Shown here one piece after another: positions 38,035-47,883 of a stretch of 64,000 bases of DNA (its first letter is position 1; each line of letters begins with the position of its first letter). The notes under the pieces are model-generated. The model did no database searches. It was not told where the DNA came from and saw nothing but the letters and a program-made list of their open reading frames with translations. This DNA is from Microbacterium sp. 1.5R (GTDB taxonomy: Bacteria; Actinomycetota; Actinomycetes; Actinomycetales; Microbacteriaceae), in assembly GCF_007667425.1 (NCBI RefSeq), contig NZ_VDRC01000001.1:1642595-1706594 (forward strand). Reading direction: 5' to 3'. The translations under genes and the position numbers were made by a program.

Positions 38035-38300
38035 TGAACCGACGTCATCCCGCCATGACGGTCGACGGCAACGCGATCGCCGGTCAGGTGCTCGACATCC
38101 TCGGCATCGACGTCACGGCGCTCCACGGCACGTGCGACGGATGCGGGTGCGACGCGTGCCTGGCCGAGGCCGTCGTGGAGATCGACACCAGCGCCGCCAT
38201 CGTGCGGTGCCGCACGTGCACACGCACGCTGTTCACGGTGCTGCACGCCGACCCGACGCCACGACTCGTGTTCGGCAGCCTGCGGTCGCTCAGCGGCTGA
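38034..38300 (+). CDS. small CxxC protein (DUF6510-like)
   Basis: 88 residues with five cysteines in CDGCGCDAC and CRTC, spaced for one zinc ribbon. The ATG shares one base with the flavin reductase stop and GGAGG precedes it. It belongs to the same three-gene unit. A structural or regulatory role is likely, but its function is unknown. Confidence 0.82.
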   Translation: MNRRHPAMTVDGNAIAGQVLDILGIDVTALHGTCDGCGCDACLAEAVVEIDTSAAIVRCRTCTRTLFTVLHADPTPRLVFGSLRSLSG

Positions 38301-38309
38301 CAGTGCGGC

Positions 38310-38374
38310 GGCTGAGCGACCGGGGGCTGAGCGACCGTGGCGGCTCAGCGATCGAGGCGGCTGAGAGACCGTGG
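38310..38374. repeat. four imperfect 15-17 bp tandem repeats
   Basis: GGCTGAGCGACCG units start at 38310, 38325, 38342 (GGCTCAGCGATCGAGG) and 38359 (GGCTGAGAGACCGTGG). They fill the whole gap between two converging genes. A related CGGTCGCTCAGCGGCTGA precedes them inside the end of the small CxxC gene. Confidence 0.75.
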
Positions 38375-38375
38375 T

Positions 38376-40466
38376 TCAGGCGCCCGAGAGGTCGTCCGCC
38401 CGTGCTCCGCGCCGGTTCGGCTCCTCGACCGCGGCGGCGTCGAGGAACGACCTCGCCACGACCGATCCCGTCGCATCCTCCGCCCACAGCAGCAGGCGGG
38501 CCGCCCGCTCGGAGGCGGGAACGGTCATCGACGTCGCCTCCGACAGGGTGAAGGGCGAGACGAGGAGCGGGTCGGAGCTGAACTGCGCGGAGACGGGGTC
38601 GGTCGTCGGGGTGCCCGCCGATGTCCAGCATCCGTGCAGGGTCACCGCAAGGTCGGCGGAGCCGTGGTGAGACACCCTGACTCCGAGGGTGAACGACTGC
38701 ACGGGGGTCGCGAGGTCCGCCCCCGCGCGCTCGGGGACGAGGTCGAGGACGAGCACCGTCTCGGCATTGACGTCGGCGGGAACGCATCCGCCCCAGTCCT
38801 TCGTCTCGCGATGCTCGGTGAGGAGCCCGGCGCACTCGTGCTCGACATCGGCGAACTCGGTGTAGACGTATCCGGCGTAGCGGTCGTGACGTCGGAGCTC
38901 CTGGGTCTCCCAGCGGAGGTGCCACGCCCTTTCCAGGCTGGTGAATCCCTCGCCGTACTCGCTGTTCACGATCGGCACGCCGGCTCGGGGGAAGTCCGTC
39001 GACCCGTAGAACGACTTGTCGACGACGAAGTCCGGACCGAGGCGCACGGGGAAGGATTCGCGCGCACCGGCCGCCAGGTCGGCGACGGCCTGCTTCCACG
39101 TCGCGATGTCGGGCTCGTAGTAGTGCCAGTCGACGAGGTCGCTCTTGACGTGCGCCCATCCGGAGTTCTCGACGATCGGCCGGGTGTCGTCGAGTGCGCG
39201 GAGCAGGTCGTAGGCGCGCACTGCCGCGTCGGCACGCGCCGAGCTGCCGGGGATGTCCCAGTCGAGCCCCCATTCCTCGTTGTACAGCCCCCAGATGACG
39301 ATGCTCGGGTGATTGCCGTCGCGCTCCACCATCGCGGGCAGCTGCGCGTCGAACGCCGAGGCCGCCTCGTCCGAGAACCGACTCGGGCAGGCGGGCTCGG
39401 CCCAGACGAGCATGCCGGTGACGTCGGCCTCGTGCAGCCACAGCGGGTCCTCGAACTTCAGATGCTTGCGCACGAGGTTGTACCCGAGCTCGCGCGCGAG
39501 GGCGATGTCGCGCCGCAGCGCCTCCGCGTCCGGCGCCGTCAGGCCGCTGCCCGGCCAGTAGCCCTGGTCGAGCACACCCCGCATGTAGAAGCGAGAGCCG
39601 TTCAGCACGAGCTGCTCGCCGCGGGTCTCGATGCGCCGCAGTCCGGTCGTCGCGACGACGCGGTCGGCCCGCTCGTCCGAGCCCACCGAAATCTCCACAC
39701 GGTAGAGGTGCGGGTCTTCGGGCGACCAGAGTCGTGGACGGTCGAGCTCGATGCGCGCAGTGGCGGCGCCCTCGGCATCCGTCGTCATCTCGACCGATTC
39801 CGTTCCGCACCGCGCCACCACGACGGCACCCGCGACGGCATCCCCGCTGAGGGCGACGGCGACGTCGATTCCGGTCAGGCTGTCGCCGCGGAGCACGACG
39901 GACCGCGCGTAGGTGCGCCCCCGGGCCTCCAGCCACACCGACTGCCAGATGCCGGACGTGGGGGTGAACGAGACGCCGTCGTAGTCGTCGCGGGGGATGG
40001 AGCGCTGCTTGCCGTGCGCGATGGCCCGCTTGTCGGCCGGAGCTTCGACCTCGACACTGAGTTCCGAGGCGATCCCCGGTACGACGAACTCGGTGATGTC
40101 GAGCTCGAACGATTCGTAGCCCCCGATGTGCTCGCCCACCGCACCGCCGTCGATGCGCACGATCGCGCGGTGGTGCACGGCGCCGAAGCTGAGCACCACG
40201 CGGTGCCCGCTCCAGTCCGACGGCACCACGATCGAGCGACGGTAGGTGGCGCGTTCGAGCCATGTGCGCCGGATTCCCGACGCCTCGGTCTCCCAGGCGA
40301 ACGGCACGGTGATCGAGGAGCGGATGCCGTCGGCCTCGAAGTCCCATCGACCGTTGAGCGTCAGCCATCGCTCGGAGCGGTCGCGGTCGGGCCGCGGGTA
40401 CTCGGGGCGGGGGACGGGGTCCGCATCGAACGACGATGCGGGAGGGGAGGTGAGGGAGAGGGACAC
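38376..40466 (-). CDS. GH2 family glycosidase (beta-galactosidase/glucuronidase type)
   Basis: 696 residues: a sugar-binding jelly roll (about 25-190; TLNGRWDFEADG), an Ig-like domain (195-290) and a TIM barrel (295-580). The acid/base Glu is in WGLYNEEWG and the probable nucleophile in VNSEYGEGF. No signal peptide, so it works on imported sugars. The GTG start is preceded by GAAAGG and lies 2 bp after the permease stop. It is the last gene of the importer operon. Exact sugar not decidable. Confidence 0.88.
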   Translation of the reverse strand: MSLSLTSPPASSFDADPVPRPEYPRPDRDRSERWLTLNGRWDFEADGIRSSITVPFAWETEASGIRRTWLERATYRRSIVVPSDWSGHRVVLSFGAVHHRAIVRIDGGAVGEHIGGYESFELDITEFVVPGIASELSVEVEAPADKRAIAHGKQRSIPRDDYDGVSFTPTSGIWQSVWLEARGRTYARSVVLRGDSLTGIDVAVALSGDAVAGAVVVARCGTESVEMTTDAEGAATARIELDRPRLWSPEDPHLYRVEISVGSDERADRVVATTGLRRIETRGEQLVLNGSRFYMRGVLDQGYWPGSGLTAPDAEALRRDIALARELGYNLVRKHLKFEDPLWLHEADVTGMLVWAEPACPSRFSDEAASAFDAQLPAMVERDGNHPSIVIWGLYNEEWGLDWDIPGSSARADAAVRAYDLLRALDDTRPIVENSGWAHVKSDLVDWHYYEPDIATWKQAVADLAAGARESFPVRLGPDFVVDKSFYGSTDFPRAGVPIVNSEYGEGFTSLERAWHLRWETQELRRHDRYAGYVYTEFADVEHECAGLLTEHRETKDWGGCVPADVNAETVLVLDLVPERAGADLATPVQSFTLGVRVSHHGSADLAVTLHGCWTSAGTPTTDPVSAQFSSDPLLVSPFTLSEATSMTVPASERAARLLLWAEDATGSVVARSFLDAAAVEEPNRRGARADDLSGA

Positions 40467-40468
40467 GT

Positions 40469-41380
40469 TCAGCCTTTCACGCTGCCGGCGAGGATGCCGT
40501 TGATGAAGTGACGCTGGAGCACGATGAAGAGCACCAGCAGGGGGATGAGAGCGACCGAGCTCGCCGCGAGGAGTTCGCCGGTGACGGTCGCGTAGTCGGC
40601 GCCGATCCGGTTGCCGGTGATGTTCTGCGCCAGGGTCGAGAGCACGACCTGCAGCGTCGCCATGCGCTCGCTGCTCGCCACGATCACCGGCCACACGAAG
40701 TCGTTGTAGATGTTCATGATCGTGAGCACGGCGAGACCCGCGAGGCCCGGACGGATGACGGGCACGACCACGCGCCAGAAGATGCCGAACTCGCTGCATC
40801 CGTCGACGCGCGCCGCGTCGAGCAGTTCGTCCGGCACAGCGCTGATGACCTGCCGCATCCAGAAGATCGCGAACGCGTCGACGGCCCCGGGCAGGATGAG
40901 CGCCTGATAGGTGTTCACCCATCCGAGCGTCTTCATCTCGAGCAGCAGGGGGATGATCAGCACGATCGTCGGCAGCATGAGCGTGATGAGCACGGCGCCG
41001 AAGATGACGTTCTTGCCGATGAACTGATACTTCGCGAACGCGAAGGCCGCGAGCGGGGCGAAGAACAGCGTGATGCCGCCCTTCACCACGAGCACGACCG
41101 CCGTGTTGAGGAACCCGTGCAGGATCGGCACGTCTTCGAACATGGCGGTGAAGTTATCGAGCGTGAACGTGGTCACGTCGAAGCCCAGCGGATCGCGGAC
41201 GATGTCGTTCGGCTGCTTGAACGACGAGACGAGCGCCCAGACGACGGGTGCCAGGAACGCGAACAGCAGCAGCATCAGGAAGACGTGGGAGCCGATCGCC
41301 GGCCGCGCGGCGCGCGGGCGGCGCTCGGGAGAGGTGGATGCCGCAGCCTGTGCGGTCGGCCGGAGGAGGGTGTCGGTCAT
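40469..41380 (-). CDS. sugar ABC transporter permease (MalG type)
   Basis: 303 residues with six membrane helices and the EAA motif LLDAARVDGCSEFGIFWRV. It ends in FINGILAGSVKG, typical of the MalG type. Two bases separate it from the genes on each side. Confidence 0.94.
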   Translation of the reverse strand: MTDTLLRPTAQAAASTSPERRPRAARPAIGSHVFLMLLLFAFLAPVVWALVSSFKQPNDIVRDPLGFDVTTFTLDNFTAMFEDVPILHGFLNTAVVLVVKGGITLFFAPLAAFAFAKYQFIGKNVIFGAVLITLMLPTIVLIIPLLLEMKTLGWVNTYQALILPGAVDAFAIFWMRQVISAVPDELLDAARVDGCSEFGIFWRVVVPVIRPGLAGLAVLTIMNIYNDFVWPVIVASSERMATLQVVLSTLAQNITGNRIGADYATVTGELLAASSVALIPLLVLFIVLQRHFINGILAGSVKG

Positions 41381-41382
41381 GA

Positions 41383-42300
41383 TCAGTCCTTGGCTCGCAG
41401 CATCCGCACGAAGAAGAGCGAGAGCACCATCACGAGGATGACGAGCAGGAACGAGTTCGCCGCCCCGGTGCCGAGGTCGCCCCGGGTGATGTGGTTGTAG
41501 AGGTAGTACCCGGCGGTGGTCGTCGAGTTGTACGGACCGCCCTGGGTCACCACGAACGGTTCCGCGAACATCTGGAACACCGCGAGGGTCTGCAGCACGA
41601 CCGCGAACATGATCGTGCGGCGCAGCAGCGGCACCGTGATGCTCCACAGCTGCCGGATGCGGGAGGCCCCGTCGAGGTCGGCGGCCTCGTACAGGGAGCT
41701 GTCGATGGACTGCAGCCCCGAGAGCAGGATGATCACGATGAATCCGGTGGTCTTCCACAGGAACAGCAGCGCGAGCGTGGGCTTCGCCCAGGCGCTCGTC
41801 GTCAGCCACCCGATGTCGGGGATGCCGAACACCCCGAGGACCGCGTTGACCGCGCCGTACTGCTGGTCGAACAGCACCACCCAGATCTGCGCGACCGCGA
41901 CGAGCGGGGTCACGAAGGGCACGATGAACGCGACCCGGTAGAGGCCGCGCAGTCGCAGTTTCGCTGAATTCAGCAGCACCGCTACGACCACGCCGAGCGC
42001 GATCTGGACCGGCACGATCAGCAGCCACAGCACGGCGGAGTTGCCCAGCGACGCCCAGAAGGCCTCGCTGCCGAGCAGATACGTGTAGTTGCCCCAGCCC
42101 ACCCACTCCGCGGTGCCGGCGCCGCGCCAGTTCGTGAAGCTCAACCGCGCCGTGAAGATCAGCGGATAGACGCTGAAGGCGAGGAAGATCACCACGAACG
42201 GCAGGACGAAGAGATAGGGCGCCGAGCGGCGTCTCAGCGTCGCCGCGCCGAGGCGACGGGCGCCCCGGGGCGCCGCGGAGGGGAGGGTGGAGGTCGTCAT
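41383..42300 (-). CDS. sugar ABC transporter permease (MalF type)
   Basis: 305 residues with six membrane helices and the EAA motif LYEAADLDGASRIRQLWSI. It pairs with the MalG-type protein. Confidence 0.94.
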   Translation of the reverse strand: MTTSTLPSAAPRGARRLGAATLRRRSAPYLFVLPFVVIFLAFSVYPLIFTARLSFTNWRGAGTAEWVGWGNYTYLLGSEAFWASLGNSAVLWLLIVPVQIALGVVVAVLLNSAKLRLRGLYRVAFIVPFVTPLVAVAQIWVVLFDQQYGAVNAVLGVFGIPDIGWLTTSAWAKPTLALLFLWKTTGFIVIILLSGLQSIDSSLYEAADLDGASRIRQLWSITVPLLRRTIMFAVVLQTLAVFQMFAEPFVVTQGGPYNSTTTAGYYLYNHITRGDLGTGAANSFLLVILVMVLSLFFVRMLRAKD

Positions 42301-42313
42301 CTCGGAGTGCCCG

Positions 42314-43687
42314 TCACTGCCTGTCGACGAGGTTGGTCTGGATGCCGTCGGTCGAGGTGGTGAGCACTTCGGCGGGCGTCAGGTCGCCGTCGAGCATCTT
42401 CTGCAGGTCGTTGCCGAGGTAGTCCACCGCGCCTCCCCACCACGCCGGGATCGCGGTGCCGCTGGGGATCTGCGCCCCGGCCGCGGTCGCCACAGCCCAG
42501 AGGTCTTGACCACCGAGAGCGTCGATCGGCTCGAAGAGCGGCTTCGAGGGGTCGGCCGCGGGCGAGTACGCGGGGATCGAGGTGTTCAGCCCGGTCGGAT
42601 AGATGTCGTTGACCCCCCAGACCGCGCTGTAACCGGCCTCGTCGTACATGAGGTACTCGTAGAACAGCCAGGCGAGGTCGGCGTTCTCGCCGTCCTTCGG
42701 CAGCACGAACGACGAGCCGCCCATCGCGCCGCTGCGTGCGCCGCCCTCCTCCCAGGCGGGGAGTTCCATCGCGCGCCAGTCTCCGCTCGTCTCGGGCAGC
42801 AGCTGCTGTGGGGCGAAGTCGAACCAGATCGCCCACGGGTAGAACACCTGGTTCCCGTTCTCGAGCTCGGCGATGTCGGTCGGGGTCAGATACTCGGCGC
42901 GGGTACCGAGGCCCTCGGTCTGCACGGTGTCGAGGAACGTGAGGATCTGCTCGTACTCGGGGCTGTCGAGGCGCAGTTCGCCCGCCGAGTCGGCGATCGA
43001 CGTGCCCAGCTGGCTCGCGTACATCTCGAGCTGCAGCTGACCGAGGAACGCGCTCTGTTCGAGATGGATGGGCTTCGCCGATGGGACGGCGGCCTGATAC
43101 TCCTTGGCGGCGGCCAGCAGATCGTCGTAGGTCTCGATGGTCGTGGCGTCGATGCCGGCGGCCTCGAGCGCGGTGGCGTTGTAGTAGAGCAGGCCGGGGT
43201 TGAGGTCGAACGGCACACCGTAGATGCCGTCTCCGACGGTGGTCGCGTCGATCTTCTGCGGCGCGATGTCGTCGATGTACGGCTCGAGCACGTCGGTCAC
43301 GTCCCAGAGATGCTCGGCGAAGCCGCCCACCAGCGCGTCGTCGAGGAACACGCCGTCCGGCACGTCCGATCCCGTTACGAGGGTGTTCTGCAGCTTGGCG
43401 TTGATGTCGACCGCCTCATGGTTCACCGTGATGCCGGGGTACTTCTTCTCGAAGTCGTCGATCACGGCGTCGAACACCTCGTACAGGTCGCCGGAGCGAT
43501 CCCAGATGGTGATCTCGCCTTCGGGCTGCGCGTCGGACGGCGCCTGCAGGCGGTCGGACGCCGTCTCGTCGCCGGCGTCGGCGCCCCCTGCGATGTCGGG
43601 GCCGCAGGCGGTGAGGACCAGGGCGGCGACGGCGATGCCACCGCCGACGGCGAGGCGGAGACCGCGCCGGTTCGGGTTGCGGTTCAT
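42314..43687 (-). CDS. sugar ABC transporter substrate-binding lipoprotein
   Basis: 457 residues. Lipobox LTAC, then an acidic linker and a family 1 solute-binding body (EGEITIWDRSGDLYEVFDAV, LNPGLLYYNATALEAAG, FYPWAIWFDFAPQQLLP). AAGGAG lies before the ATG. First gene of the operon, divergent from a LacI regulator. Confidence 0.92.
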   Translation of the reverse strand: MNRNPNRRGLRLAVGGGIAVAALVLTACGPDIAGGADAGDETASDRLQAPSDAQPEGEITIWDRSGDLYEVFDAVIDDFEKKYPGITVNHEAVDINAKLQNTLVTGSDVPDGVFLDDALVGGFAEHLWDVTDVLEPYIDDIAPQKIDATTVGDGIYGVPFDLNPGLLYYNATALEAAGIDATTIETYDDLLAAAKEYQAAVPSAKPIHLEQSAFLGQLQLEMYASQLGTSIADSAGELRLDSPEYEQILTFLDTVQTEGLGTRAEYLTPTDIAELENGNQVFYPWAIWFDFAPQQLLPETSGDWRAMELPAWEEGGARSGAMGGSSFVLPKDGENADLAWLFYEYLMYDEAGYSAVWGVNDIYPTGLNTSIPAYSPAADPSKPLFEPIDALGGQDLWAVATAAGAQIPSGTAIPAWWGGAVDYLGNDLQKMLDGDLTPAEVLTTSTDGIQTNLVDRQ

Positions 43688-43771
43688 GGACACTCCTTCG
43701 TGTGTGGAACAACGGGTGAGGCTGTGCGTGCGTCTGGCCCCGCCGAGGTCGTCTGGTCTGATCCTCGTCGC

Positions 43772-43820
43772 GTTTGCCAACGTATGCAAACAGTAACCCA
43801 ACTTTGCACACGTTGCAAAC
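43772..43820. promoter_or_regulatory. two LacI-family operator candidates
   Basis: GTTTGC-N8-GCAAAC at 43772-43791 and CTTTGC-N7-GCAAAC at 43802-43820 share half-sites. Their centres are about 30 bp, or three turns, apart. They lie between the divergent lacI-type gene and the importer operon, and the second is just upstream of the regulator's own TAGAAT (43823-43828). Confidence 0.7.
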
Positions 43821-43834
43821 GATAGAATGCGAGG

Positions 43835-44845
43835 ATGCCGGCCACACTCCGCGACGTCGCAGAACGTGCACAGGTGTCGATGCGCACCGTGTCGAACGTG
43901 GTGAGCGGCTACACCCACGTCAGTGAACGCATGCGCGCCAAGGTGCTCGCGGCGATCGAAGAACTCGACTACCGCCCGAACCCCGTCGCCCGCACATTGC
44001 GCACCGGACGCACGGGGATGCTGGCGCTGGTCGTGCCCGAGATCGACGTCCCGTACTTCAGCGAACTCGCGCGCGACGTCATCGACGCCGCCGCCGAGGT
44101 GGGCTACCGCGTCATGATCGATCAGACGGGCCACGACCACGAGCGCGAGCGGCAGCTGCTCACCGGCGACGACCGCACGATGCTGTTCGACGGGCTGCTG
44201 TTCAGCCCCCTCGTCACGAAGACCGAGCTGCTCGACATGCACGGTTCGATGCGCATGCCCCTCATACTGCTCGGCGAGCACGAGTTCGACGGGCGTTACG
44301 ATCACGTGGCCATCGACAACGTCGCCGCTGCGTGCGACGCCGTCGATCATCTCATCGCCATCGGACGCACGAAGATCGCGGCGATCGGCTCTCAGCCGCA
44401 GGAGGAGTACGCGACCCCGCTGCAGCGCTCGGCGGGGTACGACGCAGCGCTGGCGGATGCCGGGATGCGTCGCCGGGCGGACTACATCAGGACCGCCGCG
44501 CATTACAGCCGCAGCGACGGCTACGCCGCAGCCCAGGCCCTGCTCGCGCTCCCCGAGCCCCCCGACGCGATCTTCTGCTTCTCCGACCTGCTCGCGATCG
44601 GCGCGATGCGGGCGGTCTTCGATGCCGGGCTGCGGGTCCCCGACGACATCGCGGTGATCGGCATCGACGACGTCGAGGAGGGGCGTTTCGCGCGGCCGTC
44701 GCTCAGCACGATCTCCCTCGACACCCCGTTCATCGCCCGCGAGTCGGTCCGCCGCATCCTCGCTCGCATCGACGACCCCGACCTCGAGGCGACCGAGATC
44801 GTCGCGCCGCACCGACTCATCGTGCGCGAGAGCACGACCGGCTGA
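43835..44845 (+). CDS. LacI-family transcriptional regulator
   Basis: 336 residues. The helix-turn-helix and hinge are MPATLRDVAERAQVSMRTVS to RTLRTGRTG, followed by a periplasmic-binding-like ligand domain (60-330). TAGAAT is 6 nt before the ATG, so the transcript is probably leaderless. It should repress the importer-GH2 operon and itself. Confidence 0.92.
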   Translation: MPATLRDVAERAQVSMRTVSNVVSGYTHVSERMRAKVLAAIEELDYRPNPVARTLRTGRTGMLALVVPEIDVPYFSELARDVIDAAAEVGYRVMIDQTGHDHERERQLLTGDDRTMLFDGLLFSPLVTKTELLDMHGSMRMPLILLGEHEFDGRYDHVAIDNVAAACDAVDHLIAIGRTKIAAIGSQPQEEYATPLQRSAGYDAALADAGMRRRADYIRTAAHYSRSDGYAAAQALLALPEPPDAIFCFSDLLAIGAMRAVFDAGLRVPDDIAVIGIDDVEEGRFARPSLSTISLDTPFIARESVRRILARIDDPDLEATEIVAPHRLIVRESTTG

Positions 44846-44880
44846 CGAGGAACCGGATCACCACCCCACCCCGGCATACA

Positions 44881-44922
44881 CGAGGGGCGGATGCCGGGCG
44901 TCCACCCGGCATCCGCCCCTCG
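44881..44922. terminator. bidirectional terminator
   Basis: An 18-bp perfect stem (CGAGGGGCGGATGCCGGG and its complement) around CGTCCA, between the converging lacI-type and aldo-keto reductase genes. Confidence 0.9.
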
Positions 44923-44945
44923 CTGTCAGCGGTGCGGTCGCTCGC

Positions 44946-45791
<846 letters not shown>

Positions 45792-45849
45792 CTAGAAGTC
45801 CGGTCGACCGCGCGGCTCGGACGTTGACATCTGCACGCGTAGGGCGTAA

Positions 45850-46650
45850 TCATTCCGCCGCGGGTGTGCGGTCGGCGCGCACCTCGACCGTGTCGCCGCG
45901 CAGCGTGAACTTCAGAGACGTGCCGTCCGGATAGCGGTCGCGCAGGGAGTCGGGCGAACCGGAGGCGACGGTGAACTGCAGGGATGCCGGGAACGCGCCC
46001 GCCGAGCATCCCATGCCGAGACCCATGATGGATCCGCCGGCGGAGTCGAGCATCTTGGTCGACAGGGCCATGAGGCAGCGCTGGTCGTCGATCTCGGTCC
46101 AGCCCTCGTTGCGCACGAAGGTGACGCCGAAGTAGTCCTCGAAGAGGACGGAACCGGCGGTCTGCTCGCCGAGGGAATCCCACCAGACGCCGTCCTGATC
46201 CACGCCGATCGTGTCGACGACGCCCGGTTCGGCCGGGCGAGCGGCGGCGGTCACGGACGCGGCGACGGATGCCGAGGCGGCCGCGGCGATCGCGACGGCC
46301 GCGCACGAGGCGATGATCCAGGCGCTCCGCGGCGGCTGGCCGAAGAGTCCCTGTCGACGCGCGGATCCGGGTGCTGCACCGCTGCCCTCTGGCCGATCGG
46401 GGGAGCCGGTCGGGGCGGCTGTCGTGGGCGAGGCGGGCACGCCGGTCGCTCCCGTGGCGCCATGCGCGGTGGGGGGTGGGAGCGGTGCAGGTGCGGGCGC
46501 CGTGGCGGACGCGGGCGATGAGGGCGTGGGTTGTGCGGGTGTCTCGAGGTCGGCGAGGCGCCGCATGGCCTCGGGGTCGCGTGCGATGTCGGCATCCCGC
46601 CCGTACGCCCGCGACTGCAGGGCGCGGAGCTCGGCATCCGTGTCGGTCAT
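45850..46650 (-). CDS. single-pass membrane protein, unknown function
   Basis: 266 residues. A polar start (MTDTDAELRALQSRAYGRD) and a Pro/Ala/Thr-rich linker to about 100 precede one membrane helix (about 108-132). The outer domain has two cysteines (RCLMAL and GMGCSAG) and the pattern DGVWWDSLGE. Its ATG overlaps the glycosylase stop by 4 bp. Similar proteins are common in Microbacteriaceae but uncharacterised. Confidence 0.75.
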   Translation of the reverse strand: MTDTDAELRALQSRAYGRDADIARDPEAMRRLADLETPAQPTPSSPASATAPAPAPLPPPTAHGATGATGVPASPTTAAPTGSPDRPEGSGAAPGSARRQGLFGQPPRSAWIIASCAAVAIAAAASASVAASVTAAARPAEPGVVDTIGVDQDGVWWDSLGEQTAGSVLFEDYFGVTFVRNEGWTEIDDQRCLMALSTKMLDSAGGSIMGLGMGCSAGAFPASLQFTVASGSPDSLRDRYPDGTSLKFTLRGDTVEVRADRTPAAE

Positions 46651-47213
46651 CGTCCGCCGCCCTCTCCGTCGAGGATGCCGGCGGCGACGGCCGCCTCGCG
46701 GAAGGCGGTGGCGAGGTCGGCGAGTGTGGATCCGGCGTTCAGCCCGCTCGGGTTCGGCAGTACCCGCAGCTCCGCCCCGCCGAGCGACTCCTCCTGCACG
46801 CCCTGACGTGCCTTCCGGCGCCCGAAGCCGGTGCGGTAGGCGCCGATGCCGAGCATCGCGACCACCGAGAGGTCGTACTCCGCGACGAGGATGCGCAGGT
46901 CGTCGACGGCGGCGACGAGCTCTTCGGGGGCGAGCTCGTCGGCGGCCCGCGTCGCCCGCTGCACGAGCGTGCTGACACCCACTTCCCGCGCGAGGATGTG
47001 CTCGCGATCGTCGGGTGTGAGCCCGTCGTAGGCGTCGACGACCCGGTCGAGGATGCCGGCGGCGTGCAGCGCCTTCCAGAAGCGGTTGCTGCGATGCGCG
47101 AAGGGAGCGGCGACCTCGGCCGACCGCAGTCCGGGGTTGATGCCGACGAAGAGCAGCCGTGTGCGCTCGTCGATGAGCGGCGGCATGATCAGAGCGGTGC
47201 GGGGATCGGACAC
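46647..47213 (-). CDS. mug: mismatch-specific uracil/thymine-DNA glycosylase (MUG/TDG)
   Basis: 188 residues. Motif 1 is FVGINPGLRS and motif 2 is LPNPSGLNA, as in the MUG/TDG branch of the uracil-DNA glycosylase superfamily. HRSNRFWKALHAAGI is also conserved. It removes U or T from G mismatches in base-excision repair. The GTG start lies 6 nt after TAGAGT (47220-47225). Confidence 0.92.
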   Translation of the reverse strand: MSDPRTALIMPPLIDERTRLLFVGINPGLRSAEVAAPFAHRSNRFWKALHAAGILDRVVDAYDGLTPDDREHILAREVGVSTLVQRATRAADELAPEELVAAVDDLRILVAEYDLSVVAMLGIGAYRTGFGRRKARQGVQEESLGGAELRVLPNPSGLNAGSTLADLATAFREAAVAAGILDGEGGGR

Positions 47214-47280
47214 ACTCGGACTCTACGCCCGCTGGTGGACCGGCAGACTGTGGGGAGCACCCACTGATCGGAAAGGATCG

Positions 47281-47763
47281 ATGACGATGACCGACGATGC
47301 ATGGCTCGCCCGCCTCGAGGAGGAGCACCTGAGTTTCGAGCTCGACCGGTTCGACCGGGCGGATGCGTGGAGCCTCGGCCGCGCCATCGCCGAGCGCGGG
47401 ATGGCGGAGTCGGCGCCGATCGCGGTCGACATCCGCACGGCATCCGGTGTGCTCTTCCATGCGTCGCTGCCCGGCGCGACCGCCGACAACGACTCCTGGG
47501 TCGCGAAGAAAGCCGCCACCGCGCTGCGCTTCGAGACGAGCACGGCGCTGCTCGAAGCCCGGGTGGCCGCGGGCGGACGGGATCCGATGGAGCCGGGCTG
47601 GCTCGACCCCGCGACCTACGCTGTCGCCGGAGGAGCGGTGCCCGTGCGCGTGCGGGGTGTCGGAGTGGTGGCGGTGGCCACGGTGTCGGGGCTGCCGTCG
47701 GCCGACGACCACGCGCTCGTCGTCGATGCGTTGCGAGCGCTGGCCGCAGTGCAGCGCACCTGA
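47281..47763 (+). CDS. UPF0303/heme-degrading-domain-like protein
   Basis: 160 residues of the UPF0303 family: LSFELDRFDRADAWSLG, IAVDIRTASGVLFHASLPG, TADNDSWVAKKA, and GGAVPVRVRGVGVVAVATV followed by SGLPSADDHALVV. GGAAAGGATCG precedes the ATG. The fold resembles GlcG/HbpS-type proteins, but its biochemical role is unknown. Confidence 0.85.
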   Translation: MTMTDDAWLARLEEEHLSFELDRFDRADAWSLGRAIAERGMAESAPIAVDIRTASGVLFHASLPGATADNDSWVAKKAATALRFETSTALLEARVAAGGRDPMEPGWLDPATYAVAGGAVPVRVRGVGVVAVATVSGLPSADDHALVVDALRALAAVQRT

Positions 47764-47883
47764 CGGCGCCGGCGGCCGCACTCGGTGGAGTTGCACGATC
47801 CTCTGACCCACGAACAGAATCCGGATAACGGTGATCGCGCGGGTACGGTGTGGTCTCGCCCGGCGGATCGGTAAACCTTTCGC

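Noticed and set aside
38337-40511. Long plus-strand open frame across the GH2 gene
   Set aside because: Antisense shadow of the GH2 glycosidase; no family motifs and no start signals.
42287-43825. Long plus-strand open frame opposite the sugar-binding protein
   Set aside because: Shadow of a clearly recognised lipoprotein gene on the minus strand.
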